A stretch of 64,000 nt of DNA from Candidatus Rhodoblastus alkanivorans. GTDB lineage: Bacteria; Pseudomonadota; Alphaproteobacteria; Rhizobiales; Beijerinckiaceae. The notes beneath the pieces are model-generated. The model was not told the origin of the DNA. It made no database searches and worked only from the letters and a program-made list of their open reading frames with translations. Location: NCBI RefSeq assembly GCF_022760755.1, contig NZ_JAIVFP010000001.1, positions 3,018,001 through 3,082,000 of the forward strand, given 5' to 3'. Position numbers and translations under genes: made by a program. Of this stretch, positions 18,122-27,179 are shown piece by piece (positions within the stretch are counted from its first letter, which is position 1; each line of letters opens with the position of its first letter).

Positions 18122-18850
18122 TCACTCGACCCGCAGGCCGGATCGCGCCGACAGTGCGTGGCGCGTCCTGGCGTTGAGTTCGCCGGTGACCGGCAAATGA
18201 TTTTGCCGCTGGAAGGCTTCGACCGCCCTGCGGGTCGCGGCGCCGAAGTCCCCGTCGGCCTTCACCGCCATGCCCAGCTTCTCCAGCGCCTTCTGCGCCG
18301 AGAGAACGGCGTGCGCTCCGCCGTGGCCGCCGCGCATGGCGGGCGTCACGACGCCATTGTCGGCGATCAGGGCGCCGATCAGGTCGTGCGTTTTCTTCGC
18401 CGGCGGCGCGGCCGCCGGGGCCCGTTGAGGCGCCTCGGCCGCGGCGGGCGCCGTTTCACCGACCACGGGCGCGGCAAAGGCTGCGGCCGGCGCCGGATCC
18501 ACCGGCTTGAGCGCACCCTGGGGAATGGCTTCGTTCAGCAAGGCCTCGAGCGGCGCCGGGCGATGCGGCGGCGCCGGCGGGGCGATCCTGAAGGTCGCGC
18601 CGAACAGGGGCGCGGGGTGGTGTCCATGTTGCAGGAACATGGCGTTGACCACGATCGCGACGAGCAGCCCTCCGAGCAGCAGGGCGCCGAAAGCGGGCGT
18701 GCGATAACGCCAGACGACCGCGAATTGCGAGGATTTTGCTGGCGCGGCGTTCTTCTGCCCTTTGACGGCCTTGGACGCAGCGCCTTTGCGGGCGCGGCGC
18801 GGTTCGAGGGCGACGAAATCGAAATCGGAAGCGGCGGCGATCTCACGCAA
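18122..18850 (-). CDS. Membrane-anchored peptidoglycan-binding domain protein
   Basis: A 242-residue protein with a cytoplasmic basic N-terminus, one membrane helix (TPAFGALLLGGLLVAIVVNAMF, about residues 51-72), a long Pro/Ala-rich linker, and a C-terminal PG_binding_1 domain (AQKALEKLGMAVKADGDFGAATRRAVEAFQ). It should bind peptidoglycan from the inner membrane. It starts with TTG inside the histidine kinase stop region (8-bp overlap) and is followed by DUF1491, an arrangement I know from other Hyphomicrobiales. Confidence 0.82.
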   Translation of the reverse strand: MREIAAASDFDFVALEPRRARKGAASKAVKGQKNAAPAKSSQFAVVWRYRTPAFGALLLGGLLVAIVVNAMFLQHGHHPAPLFGATFRIAPPAPPHRPAPLEALLNEAIPQGALKPVDPAPAAAFAAPVVGETAPAAAEAPQRAPAAAPPAKKTHDLIGALIADNGVVTPAMRGGHGGAHAVLSAQKALEKLGMAVKADGDFGAATRRAVEAFQRQNHLPVTGELNARTRHALSARSGLRVE

Positions 18851-20687
18851 TTTTCTTCACCTGATCGTTGGAGCGGGCGAGGTCCGGCGCGGCCGTCAGA
18901 TAGCTGCGGCGCGCCAGCGTTTCGATTTTCACGGGGCTCTCGGCGAAGTCGCCCCGGTCGCGGCAGTCGCGCGGCAGGCGCACGGTGACGCAGGCCCCCT
19001 CGTTCGGCGCGCTTTCGAAGACGAGCGAGCCGCCGTGCAGGCCGACGAGGCCGCGCACGATCGAAAGGCCGAGGCCCGCGCCTTCATAGGGGCGGTCATA
19101 GGTCGCCCGGGCCTGGAAGAAGGGATCGCCGAGCCGGGCGAGGTCGGCCGGGTTCACGCCGATTCCGGTGTCGAGCACGACGATCTCGACAAAAGCGCCG
19201 TCCGGGCGCGCCTGGATCGCCACGCGGCCGCCATCGGGCGTGAATTTCAGCGCATTGGACAGCAGATTGAGGAGAATCTGCTTGCAGGCGCGCTTGTCGG
19301 CGACGATCTCGCCGACCGGGGACGCGCAGGCGCGCGACAGATCGATGCCCTTCTCGTCCGCCTTCAGCCGTACGACGTCGCAGCAGAAATCGATCAGCCC
19401 GGCGAGGTCAAAAGGCTCGGGCTCGATCTCGAAATTGCCGGTCTCGATTTTCGACATGTCGAGAATCGTATTGACCAGGCTGAGCAGATGCTCACCCGAC
19501 TGATGAATGATCGCGGCGTAATCGCGCGCGCGGGCCGGGTCCTTCGGCGCCATCGCGGCGTTGGCGAGCATTTCGGAGAAGCCGATGATGGCGTTCAGGG
19601 GCGTGCGCAATTCGTGGCTGACATTGGCGAGGAAGCGGTCCTTCCAGGCGCTCGCCCTTTCGCTTTCCTCGCGGGCCTCCTCCATCGCCTCGCGCGCCTC
19701 CTTCATCAGGGTCACGTCGCGCAAAATCGCCATGACGATCCCTTCCGCCGCGCGCGAGCGATGGGCGCGCATCTCGACCCAGATGAACCGCGGCGCGACC
19801 GGCGCGTCCTCGTCCTCCGCCGCAGCTTCGGCCCGCAGCCGGAACTCGACCTGGGCGACTTGATCGCTGAACGCCGCGTCGGCGACGGTCTTGAGAAAGG
19901 CCGGGCGGTCGGCGACCTGGATCCGCTCGAACAGGCCGCGCCCCATGAGATCCCGCCGCGCATGGCGGAAGGCGTTCGCCGGATCTGTGACGAGATCGAC
20001 CACCGCGCCGCCGCGATCGAACTTGACCACGAGATCGCCGACGGTCGCGGTCAGTTCGCGATAGGCGGCAGCGCTCGCCTGGGCGCAGCGGTCGTGCATC
20101 TCGCCGGTGTGCGCGCTCCATACCGCGAGCAGGGCGCCATAGATCATGGCCGCCATCAAGGTCACGAAATCGACAATTCCGGCGCCGGCGACCGGTTGCA
20201 GCGCGCCGAAAGCCGTCGCGAAGGCCATGGCGAGCATGGCGGCGATCGACGCCGCCGCGCCGCCATAGGCGATGCGCGACACGCCGCCGAGCGTCGCCTC
20301 GAGCGGACCGAGCAGGAAACAGGCGACCGCGCCGAGCGTGAGGGCGCCATTGGCCAGGGTCAGCACGATCCCGAACAGCAGGATGGCGCCGGTGCAGATC
20401 GCCTGCGCCAGATCGAATCGTTCCCAACGATGCAGGATATAAACGCCGACGAGAGGAACGAGGAGAAAGCCGAAGGCGGCGGCGTCCCAGATGCTGGGCG
20501 CGCCGCGCACCAGCAGGAACACCGGCGCGAGCGCCATGAAGGGCAGGCTGAGCGCCAGTCGCAGCGCGATGAAATGATCACGCCGCCAGCTTTCGAAATC
20601 TGCCGGCTGCGCGGCGGTTTCGGCCGTGGCGGACTCTTGCCGTAGGGCGCGCGACATGGAACTGGACTCGATACGAACAATGCTCAT
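18843..20687 (-). CDS. Membrane PAS sensor histidine kinase
   Basis: About 614 residues. A cluster of hydrophobic helices fills roughly residues 40-165, followed by a PAS-like domain, a short coiled linker and the HisKA dimerisation helix with the phospho-accepting His in SHELRTPLNAIIGFSEML. A HATPase_c domain follows with the N-box (LLNLLSNALKFTPDGG), G1 (DTGIGV) and G2 (GAGLGLSIVRGLV) motifs. No receiver domain and no adjacent response regulator gene are present, so it is an orphan. ATG 20687 is preferred; GTG 20699 is an alternative. The phosphorelay partner is unknown; a cell-cycle kinase role (PdhS/DivJ-like) is only a possibility. Confidence 0.87.
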   Translation of the reverse strand: MSIVRIESSSMSRALRQESATAETAAQPADFESWRRDHFIALRLALSLPFMALAPVFLLVRGAPSIWDAAAFGFLLVPLVGVYILHRWERFDLAQAICTGAILLFGIVLTLANGALTLGAVACFLLGPLEATLGGVSRIAYGGAAASIAAMLAMAFATAFGALQPVAGAGIVDFVTLMAAMIYGALLAVWSAHTGEMHDRCAQASAAAYRELTATVGDLVVKFDRGGAVVDLVTDPANAFRHARRDLMGRGLFERIQVADRPAFLKTVADAAFSDQVAQVEFRLRAEAAAEDEDAPVAPRFIWVEMRAHRSRAAEGIVMAILRDVTLMKEAREAMEEAREESERASAWKDRFLANVSHELRTPLNAIIGFSEMLANAAMAPKDPARARDYAAIIHQSGEHLLSLVNTILDMSKIETGNFEIEPEPFDLAGLIDFCCDVVRLKADEKGIDLSRACASPVGEIVADKRACKQILLNLLSNALKFTPDGGRVAIQARPDGAFVEIVVLDTGIGVNPADLARLGDPFFQARATYDRPYEGAGLGLSIVRGLVGLHGGSLVFESAPNEGACVTVRLPRDCRDRGDFAESPVKIETLARRSYLTAAPDLARSNDQVKKIA

Positions 20688-20699
20688 TCTGCCAAGCAC

Positions 20700-21010
20700 T
20701 TTGCCCCCGCCCCGTTAAGTGACCTCTAAGACGAAGGCGCGCATGCGCGATATATCTGACATCATTGTTTCCTTATGGTTTCAGCTTGGTTTCCAACGCG
20801 GCGGCGCCAGGCAGGATTTCTCGAGGCGTCCCCGGCCATCGAACGAAATCCCGGCGGAGCAAACGAGCGGTAAGTATTTGGCGTAAAAGCGAATTCGCGC
20901 CTGGGTTAAATTTATGCGAATCCGCTCCGGGGCATTTGACCGAAGATTTTGAACTAATCTCGACATGGCGACGCTAGCCTTCGCGCAGATGATGTCGAAG
21001 GCTTTTCAAA
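20700..21010. other. Divergent promoter region, histidine kinase / DUF5330
   Basis: 311 bp between divergent genes. One element is worth noting: TTAA at 20715-20718 and CTAA at 20726-20729 separated by 7 bp, one mismatch from the CtrA consensus TTAA-N7-TTAA. It lies just upstream of the kinase gene. No protein-like frame is visible. Confidence 0.4.
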
Positions 21011-21304
21011 ATGTTCCTGCTGCGCTGCCTGTTCTGGCTCGGACTCGTATTCGCCCAGATCGCCCAGAGAGAGGGGCCCGATCCCGCGGCCTTCGTCAGC
21101 CCTGTCGCCGGCCCGACAGCCGGCCTCGGCCAGATGGCGGCAGGCGCCGCCGGAGACCATTGCCGCGCCAATCCAGCGCAATGCCTTGCCCTCGCCTCGT
21201 CCCTGTCGGTGATGGCGAAGATCGACGCCGGCGCCACAAGCAAGGACACGCTGACCGCCGCCGACCGCGCGCCGCCCTGGAAGCCTCGGCGCGCCATAGA
21301 TTAG
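21011..21304 (+). CDS. DUF5330-like small secreted or membrane protein
   Basis: A 97-residue protein. The N-terminus MFLLRCLFWLGLVFAQIA is a hydrophobic signal/anchor. The rest holds the pair of Cys in CRANPAQC and a terminal DTLTAADRAPPW, which match my memory of DUF5330, a small alphaproteobacterial family without known function. It lies alone between the kinase operon and mucR. The matching of conserved blocks makes me treat it as a real gene despite its size. Confidence 0.65.
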   Translation: MFLLRCLFWLGLVFAQIAQREGPDPAAFVSPVAGPTAGLGQMAAGAAGDHCRANPAQCLALASSLSVMAKIDAGATSKDTLTAADRAPPWKPRRAID

Positions 21305-21639
21305 CGCGGATGAGTGGCTGAAGCCCATCAGCTCAGGTCAGGCGGCGGCGCAACCCGCTGTGACGCGCTTCCATTCGGCCCCGCGCCGCTCGACCTTGGC
21401 GGGGCCTTCGCGCCAAAATGATCGTTGCCGCCCCCATGAAAGGGGGGCCGCTTTCATTGCCAAACCACCTGAATGGCCCGGGGCGCCAGCTATCCTCTCC
21501 CCTCCCGCGCGCTGATTCGCGCAACTGGAGACCGATGCGCCAAGGGGGGGGCGCGTCAAAAAAACCTGGAGCGGCGTGCCGCTCCAGGTTCAGAGAATTT
21601 TTCAGATCAGCCGAAAATATTCCGCGCGCGAACCCGCGA
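21305..21639. other. Intergenic region 3' of mucR
   Basis: 335 bp without a convincing gene. It contains the mucR terminator at its right edge and otherwise nothing I recognise. Short frames here on both strands have no protein-like composition. Confidence 0.5.
21556..21590 (-). terminator. Rho-independent terminator of mucR
   Basis: Perfect 12-bp stem, 21563-21574 with 21579-21590 (loop CGTG), followed on the minus strand by a run of seven T. It lies 50 bp past the mucR stop and is a textbook terminator. Confidence 0.9.
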
Positions 21640-22056
21640 TTATTTGCGGGCGCGGCGGCGCTGCTGGCCCAGGCCCATCTGCTTGGCCAGGTGAGAGCGC
21701 GCCTTCGCATAATTGGGCGCGACCATCGGGTAATCGGGCCCAAGACCCCATTTCTCGCGATAGTCTTCGGGCGACATGTTGTACTGGGTGCGCAGGTGGC
21801 GCTTCAGCGATTTGAACTGCTTTCCATCCTCAAGACAGATGATGTAGTCGTTGGTGATCGATTTCTTGACCGGAACCGCAGGCTTGGGCGCTTCGGTTAC
21901 GATCGGCGCGACCCCGCTCGTCACGCGCATAAGCGCGGAGTGGACATCGTTGATCAGCCCGGGAAGGTCAGCAACCGGGACGGAATTATTGCTGACATAG
22001 GCAGAGACGATGTCCGCCGCCAGCTCAATGTAGTTCTGCGTGCCTGGGTCGCTCAT
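21640..22056 (-). CDS. mucR: MucR/Ros family transcriptional regulator
   Basis: A 138-residue MucR/Ros-type regulator. The DNA-binding half contains [19 protein letters not shown], a [19 protein letters not shown] stretch, and the C-terminal [14 protein letters not shown]. In zinc-binding Ros the ligands are C-x2-C and two His. Here the second Cys position is Asp (CLED) and the later His position reads Gln (HLRTQYN), so the domain probably folds with little or no zinc, as described for some rhizobial homologues. MucR proteins are oligomeric, H-NS-like regulators of envelope polysaccharide, motility and cell-cycle genes. Confidence 0.92.
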   Translation of the reverse strand: MSDPGTQNYIELAADIVSAYVSNNSVPVADLPGLINDVHSALMRVTSGVAPIVTEAPKPAVPVKKSITNDYIICLEDGKQFKSLKRHLRTQYNMSPEDYREKWGLGPDYPMVAPNYAKARSHLAKQMGLGQQRRRARK

Positions 22057-22489
22057 GGCTTTGTGACTTTCCTTGAGGTCGTTCCGATTTTTATCTCAAG
22101 ACAGACCGGCGATCTCGTGCCTTGCTGCAAATACCTGCCCTGAGCGCTTGAATCGCTCCTTAATCTTTTAGATAAAGCAGGCCTTTTCGATTTGCAATAT
22201 CTCCCTGAGGCTTATCGACGAATTTCTTCACTAAGATGTTTTTGGCGCCGCACATCAACTCGTAAAGCTGGCAAAGGCGCAAATAAAGGCGCGAAATACG
22301 CCGCGCCGCGTTCCGCGACCACGCCGAAATTCTTCGCTGATTCCGGCGGAAAGACAACCAGGCTCAACGAATTCAGCCTGTTCTCGGCAAGAATGGTAAA
22401 GCCGACGCCTGGCGATAAAAACACCCTTGGCGAACGCCGAAGAGAAGGAAATATTGGGCGGCCGTTCAACTTCGTTTAAAATCGCCGCC
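22057..22489. other. Divergent upstream region of mucR and the oligopeptidase gene
   Basis: 433 bp, moderately AT-rich near 22150-22260 (for example TTAATCTTTTAGATAAAG near 22161). It probably carries the promoters of both neighbours; mucR genes are commonly autoregulated. No gene or clear repeat seen. Confidence 0.5.
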
Positions 22490-24595
22490 ATGCCGTCACT
22501 TTTCGCGAAAACCTTTCTTTCCCAAGCGCCACGCGCCGAAAGGCGCCCGCGTCGATTCATCGCACATGGCGTTGAACTCATCGACGATTACGCATGGATT
22601 CGCGCGGACAACTGGCGCGAGGCGATTCGCGACCCCGCGGCGCTGCCACAGGAGATCCGCGCGCTGCTCGAGGCCGAAAACGCCTATGCCGAGTCCATGC
22701 TCGGCGCGATCGAGCCGCTCGCCGAGAAAATCTACGCGGAAATGGTCGCACGCGTCGATGAAACCGACTGCGATCCGCCAGCCCGCGACGGCGACTGGCT
22801 TTATTACCGCCGCTTCCGCGCCGAGGGCCAGCACGAACTGATTTGCCGCAAGGGGGTCGCGGGCGGCCCCGAACAGGTTCTGCTCGACGGCGACAAGCTC
22901 TCGGAAGGAAAGGATTTCTTCAGCCTCGGCGACGCCGTTCATTCGCCCGATCATCGCCTGCTCGCTTTTGCCTGCGACGAGCGCGGCAATGAATTGCATC
23001 GCCTTTACTGGCGCGATCTCGCCAGCGGCGCCCTCGGCACGGACGTGGTCGAGGACAGCGACGGGACCATCGTCTGGACCCGCGATTCCTCCGCCTTCCT
23101 CTATACGAGAATGGACAAGGACTTCCGGTCGTCCTCGGTTTTCCTGCATCGCCTCGGCGCCGACCCGGCGAGCGACCGGCTGATCTTTGCGGAAAAAGAC
23201 CCTGCCTGGTTCGTGCATCTGCGCGCCTCGCGCTCACGCCGCTTCGGCATAGTCCAGGTCAGCGATCACGATTGCGCGGAGAACTGGCTGGTCGATCTGG
23301 ACCGGCCGGAAGCGCCCGCGCGATTGGTGCTGCCGCGCCGCGCCGGCCTGCGCTATGACGTCGAACCGGGCCGCGACCGCCTCTTCATGCGCACCAACGC
23401 CGACGGCGCCTCCGATTACAAGCTGATGAGCGCGCCGTTCGAAACGCTCGACGCAAAGGACTGGCGCGAGGAGGAGCCGCACCGGCCGGGGCGGATGATC
23501 TTCAACGCCACGGTCTTCGCCGATTACCTCGTCTGGCTGGAGCGGGAGGATTGCGCGCCGACCCTGGCGGTGAAACGTCTCGGCGGCGGCGAGCACCGGC
23601 TCCATTTCGCCGCGCCCTGCCATCATTTGCGCTTACAGAGCAATTTCGAATTCGAGCAACCGATTTTGCGCTTCTCCTATTCCTCCCTGGCCGAACCGGA
23701 GGAGATTTTCGACTATGACCTCGCCGCGCGCGAGCGGACTTTGCTCAAGCGCCAGAACGTGCCGAGCGGCCACCACGCCGCCGATTACGAGACCAGGCTG
23801 GTTTTCGCGCCCGCGCCGGATGGCGAAAAGATCCCGGTTTCAATGGTGTGGCGGCGCGACCGCAAGCCCGGCCCCCTCCCGATGCTGCTCTATGGCTACG
23901 GCGCCTATGGCGTCGCCCTGCCCGATTCCTTCGACGAGTCGCGCTTCAGCCTGATCGACCGTGGCTTCATCTACGCCATTGCCCATGTGCGCGGCGGAAC
24001 CGAAAAAGGCTCGCGCTGGTACGAGGCCGGCAAGCTGGAGCACAAGACCAACAGCTTCACCGATTTCATCGCCTGCGCCCGGCATCTTTGCGAGCTCGGA
24101 TTGACGGAGCCGGGCCGGATCGTCGCCGAAGGCGGCAGCGCCGGCGGCCTGCTGATGGGCGCGGTCGCCAATATGGCGCCTGACCTCTTCGGCGGCATTA
24201 TCGCCGAAGTGCCTTTCGTCGATGTGGTCAATACGATCTGCGACGCCAGCCTGCCGCTGACCCCGCCCGAATGGCATGAATGGGGGAATCCGATCGAAGA
24301 CGCCGAGGTTTTTCGCCGGCTCCTGTCCTATTCGCCCTATGACAATGTCAATGCCCAGGGCTATCCGCCCATATTGATCGAGGCCGGTCTGACCGATCCG
24401 CGCGTGACCTATTGGGAGCCGGCCAAATGGGCGCAAGTCCTGCGCGAGCGCATGACCGGCGGCGGCCCGATCCTGCTCAAGACCAATATGGAGGCGGGAC
24501 ACGGCGGCGCGTCCGGCCGCTTCGATGAATTGGAGGAATCCGCCTTGCGCCAGGCCTTCGCCATCGCCGCCGTCGGCGCCGATGTGACCGTTTGA
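22490..24595 (+). CDS. ptrB: S9A prolyl oligopeptidase family (oligopeptidase B-like)
   Basis: About 701 residues: an N-terminal beta-propeller (roughly 1-415) and a C-terminal alpha/beta-hydrolase. The nucleophile Ser is in GGSAGGLLMG, the acid in LTDPRVTYWEP and the His in GHGGASGR. Length matches protease II. It cleaves peptides after basic residues in the cytoplasm. I took ATG 22490; the in-frame TTG 22427 adds 21 residues that do not look like the family. Neither start has a strong ribosome site. Confidence 0.9.
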   Translation: MPSLFAKTFLSQAPRAERRPRRFIAHGVELIDDYAWIRADNWREAIRDPAALPQEIRALLEAENAYAESMLGAIEPLAEKIYAEMVARVDETDCDPPARDGDWLYYRRFRAEGQHELICRKGVAGGPEQVLLDGDKLSEGKDFFSLGDAVHSPDHRLLAFACDERGNELHRLYWRDLASGALGTDVVEDSDGTIVWTRDSSAFLYTRMDKDFRSSSVFLHRLGADPASDRLIFAEKDPAWFVHLRASRSRRFGIVQVSDHDCAENWLVDLDRPEAPARLVLPRRAGLRYDVEPGRDRLFMRTNADGASDYKLMSAPFETLDAKDWREEEPHRPGRMIFNATVFADYLVWLEREDCAPTLAVKRLGGGEHRLHFAAPCHHLRLQSNFEFEQPILRFSYSSLAEPEEIFDYDLAARERTLLKRQNVPSGHHAADYETRLVFAPAPDGEKIPVSMVWRRDRKPGPLPMLLYGYGAYGVALPDSFDESRFSLIDRGFIYAIAHVRGGTEKGSRWYEAGKLEHKTNSFTDFIACARHLCELGLTEPGRIVAEGGSAGGLLMGAVANMAPDLFGGIIAEVPFVDVVNTICDASLPLTPPEWHEWGNPIEDAEVFRRLLSYSPYDNVNAQGYPPILIEAGLTDPRVTYWEPAKWAQVLRERMTGGGPILLKTNMEAGHGGASGRFDELEESALRQAFAIAAVGADVTV

Positions 24596-24596
24596 T

Positions 24597-25673
24597 TCAA
24601 GCGTCCTGCTCGATGAAACGCTTCAATTCGTCCATCGAGGCGAAGTGAAAGACGCCGTGCGACGTCTCGGCGTCGATGGAGCCGTCGGCATACATGATGT
24701 AGCGCGCGCCATGGGCTTCATATTCACCCACGATGGCCCGGGTCGGCGCGGGCGGGGTTTCTTCCTCCGCCGAAATTTCCTCAGCCGGCGCCTGCGCCGG
24801 CTGTGACGGCGCTTCGTGGATTTCCAGCGCCTCGTCGCCTTGCGGATGCGGCGCGTTCTCGGGGAGCGCTTCTTCCGCCGCCATCTCCTTTATGGCCGGC
24901 TCCCATTCGGCGTGCGGCTCCGCGGCCGCTTCCTCGCCATGCGTTCCTTCGCCGGACGCTTCAGGCCAGGGCATGAACTCTTCAGGCGCTTCCCCGTGAA
25001 GTGTCCCTGCCGGAGACGATTCGTCCTGAGGCGACGCCTCGTGAGGCGATTGTTCGTGAGTGAATTCTTGTTGAACGAATTCTTGCTCGACGGATTCTTT
25101 CTCGGTTGATTCGTGCTCGACCGATTCGTGCTCGACTGATTCTTGCTCGAATGTTTCTTGGGCGATCTGTTCGGCGACGGCCATTTCGAGCCAGGCCCGG
25201 CGCTCGTCGGCGAGCGATTCCGTCTCGGCGACGGGCGGCTCCGTCGCCCTGGCGACGCCTAAGGAGGCGGCATAGGTCGTGACGCGGGTCATCCAGGCGG
25301 GCGGCTTCGAGACATAGCTTTCGACCGGCGCCTGGGCCTCTTCGGCCGGCGCTTCGACCGGATAGGCCTCGGCTTGCGGTTCCGGCGGCGGCGGAGCGGT
25401 TGGCGGCGGCGCCGGCTCCGCAGCGCCCCCATTTCCGGTCGCCTTGGCGAGGAACAGCGCGACCTGCGCGGCTGAAGCGGAAATAATTTGGAGTTGCCGC
25501 AGAACCAGGCCGAGAGCGATCAGAATGAGGCCGGCGCTGAATGCAACCGTCCCGGAAATCACCATCGACCATCCGCGTTCGATCTCGATATAACCATATC
25601 CGTTCCAGGCAGCGGAAAAGCCGAGCAGGAACAGAAAGACGCCGAAGACTATAACAGTGCGATCCGCTTTCAC
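24597..25673 (-). CDS. Two-helix membrane protein with acidic pentapeptide repeats and a conserved C-terminal tail
   Basis: A 358-residue protein I do not recognise. Two membrane helices lie at about residues 7-25 and 36-58. A Pro/Ala/Glu-rich disordered stretch fills most of the rest. About nine 5-residue acidic repeats of ESVEH type occur near residues 172-215, encoded by 15-bp DNA repeats at 25020-25160. A compact C-terminal piece (EYEAHGARYIMYADGSIDAET, then FHFASMDELKRFIE) looks like a small folded domain shared by many alphaproteobacterial membrane proteins. The start is GTG. It is divergent from sodB. Confidence 0.75.
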   Translation of the reverse strand: MKADRTVIVFGVFLFLLGFSAAWNGYGYIEIERGWSMVISGTVAFSAGLILIALGLVLRQLQIISASAAQVALFLAKATGNGGAAEPAPPPTAPPPPEPQAEAYPVEAPAEEAQAPVESYVSKPPAWMTRVTTYAASLGVARATEPPVAETESLADERRAWLEMAVAEQIAQETFEQESVEHESVEHESTEKESVEQEFVQQEFTHEQSPHEASPQDESSPAGTLHGEAPEEFMPWPEASGEGTHGEEAAAEPHAEWEPAIKEMAAEEALPENAPHPQGDEALEIHEAPSQPAQAPAEEISAEEETPPAPTRAIVGEYEAHGARYIMYADGSIDAETSHGVFHFASMDELKRFIEQDA

Positions 25674-25870
25674 GCTGGCGAAAACCTTTCCCGCAAGAGA
25701 TTGTCCTGGCCGAGGCGGCCCGTCAGTGTCAGTATAACCGCAATTTGCTTAAAATTGATGCCATCATTTCAGCCCATTCGGCGCTTTTGCGTCCTTGCGT
25801 CGGGGAAACGATCTTTTTACCCTGCCGCCGCGTCGGCTCCAGCCGGCGCAAGCTATATCAGGAGAGACCA

Positions 25871-26470
25871 ATGTCGTTCGTTCTCGACCCCCTGCCCTAT
25901 GCCTATGATGCGCTGGCGCCGCATATGTCGGCCGAAACGCTTGAATTCCACCATGACAAGCATCACGCCGCCTATGTGAACAACGCCAACAATCTCATCA
26001 AAGGCACCGAATGGGAAGGCCTGCCGATGGAGCAGGTCATCACCGGCTCGTTCGGCAAAAATCCGGGCGTGTTCAACAATGTCGCCCAGATCTACAACCA
26101 CGCCGAATTCTGGAAGTATCTGAAGCCGAATGGCGGCGGCAAGGTTCCGGGCAAGGTCGAAAAGGCCCTGGTCGAGGCGTTCGGCTCGGTCGACAAGGCG
26201 CTCGAAGAACTCGCCAACGCCGGCGCGACCCAATTCGGCTCGGGTTGGGCCTGGCTCCAAGTCAAGGACGGCAAGGTTTCCGTCGCCAAGACCCCCAATG
26301 CCGAAAACCCGCTGGTTCATGGCGCGAGCCCGATCCTGACGATCGACGTCTGGGAGCACGCCTATTACATCGACTATCGCAACCTGCGCCCGAAATTCAT
26401 CAAGACCGTCATCGACAGCCTGATCAACTGGGAATATGTCGAAGCCCAGTATGAAAAGGCCATGGGCTGA
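25871..26470 (+). CDS. sodB: Superoxide dismutase, iron type
   Basis: A 199-residue Fe/Mn superoxide dismutase. Metal ligands are His27, His77, Asp159 and His163. The AQIYNHAEFW motif with Gln73 and the GSGWAW motif favour the iron enzyme over the manganese one, though cambialism cannot be excluded. ATG 25871 is set by AGGAGAGA at 25860-25867; a longer in-frame reading exists upstream but lacks family similarity. No signal peptide, so cytoplasmic. Confidence 0.95.
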   Translation: MSFVLDPLPYAYDALAPHMSAETLEFHHDKHHAAYVNNANNLIKGTEWEGLPMEQVITGSFGKNPGVFNNVAQIYNHAEFWKYLKPNGGGKVPGKVEKALVEAFGSVDKALEELANAGATQFGSGWAWLQVKDGKVSVAKTPNAENPLVHGASPILTIDVWEHAYYIDYRNLRPKFIKTVIDSLINWEYVEAQYEKAMG

Positions 26471-26484
26471 TCTTTCCGCCGAAC

Positions 26485-26506
26485 GGGCCGCCCGACAGGG
26501 CGGCCC
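26485..26506 (+). terminator. Hairpin after sodB
   Basis: Nine-base-pair GC stem, 26485-26493 with 26498-26506, loop GACA, 15 bp after the sodB stop. It is not followed by a T-run on the plus strand, so termination is likely but may be incomplete. Confidence 0.55.
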
Positions 26507-26599
26507 CAAAACGCGGCGCGGCGCCCTGGCGAGACGCAAGCCCCGCTCCACATTCGCCGTCCATCATGTCAGCGTCTCAGGCGAACGGATTTCTCCGAC

Positions 26600-27172
26600 A
26601 TGACCGACCGCTTTTATCCGCATTGGGTGGCGGCGACCGCCGTTCTGCTCGTCATGACGCTGCTTTACGCGCCCTTCGCTTTGGCTGGCCGCGGCGAGGC
26701 GCTGGCGCTGATCTACCTCTTCGGGCCGGCCTATATGCTCCATCAATTGGAGGAACATGCCGGCGACCGCTTTCGCGCCTATGCCAACCGGCGAGTTTTT
26801 GGCGGACGCGAAGCGCTGAGCAAGGCGACAGTGCTCTGGGTGAACCTGCCGGGCGTCTGGGGCCTCAACCTCGCCGCGCTCTATGCCGCGCTGGGTTTCG
26901 GACCGGGTTGGGGTCTCGCCGCGCCCTATCTGGCCGTGGTCAACGCCGTCGCCCATTGCGGCGTCGCCTTGCGTTTTCGCGAATATAATCCGGGCCTGGC
27001 GACGGCGCTCGGCCTGTTCTTTCCGCTCGGCTTCCACGCGCTCGGCGCCGTGCCGGCGACCTTGACCCAGCATCTGGTCGGCCTCGGCGTCGCGGTGGCG
27101 ATTCACGCCGCGATTGTCATTCCCGTCCTGCGGCAATTGAGGCGCGCGCCGGCGCAACAGCTCGCGGCCTGA
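26600..27172 (+). CDS. HXXEE domain-containing membrane protein
   Basis: A 190-residue polytopic membrane protein with the HxxEE motif (HQLEEH, about residues 48-53) and further conserved residues in NAVAHCGVALRFREYNPGL. About five or six hydrophobic segments. The family is uncharacterised; the conserved His/Glu set suggests a metal site in the membrane, which is inference. It converges with the GT61 gene. Confidence 0.8.
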   Translation: MTDRFYPHWVAATAVLLVMTLLYAPFALAGRGEALALIYLFGPAYMLHQLEEHAGDRFRAYANRRVFGGREALSKATVLWVNLPGVWGLNLAALYAALGFGPGWGLAAPYLAVVNAVAHCGVALRFREYNPGLATALGLFFPLGFHALGAVPATLTQHLVGLGVAVAIHAAIVIPVLRQLRRAPAQQLAA

Positions 27173-27179
27173 CCCAAGA

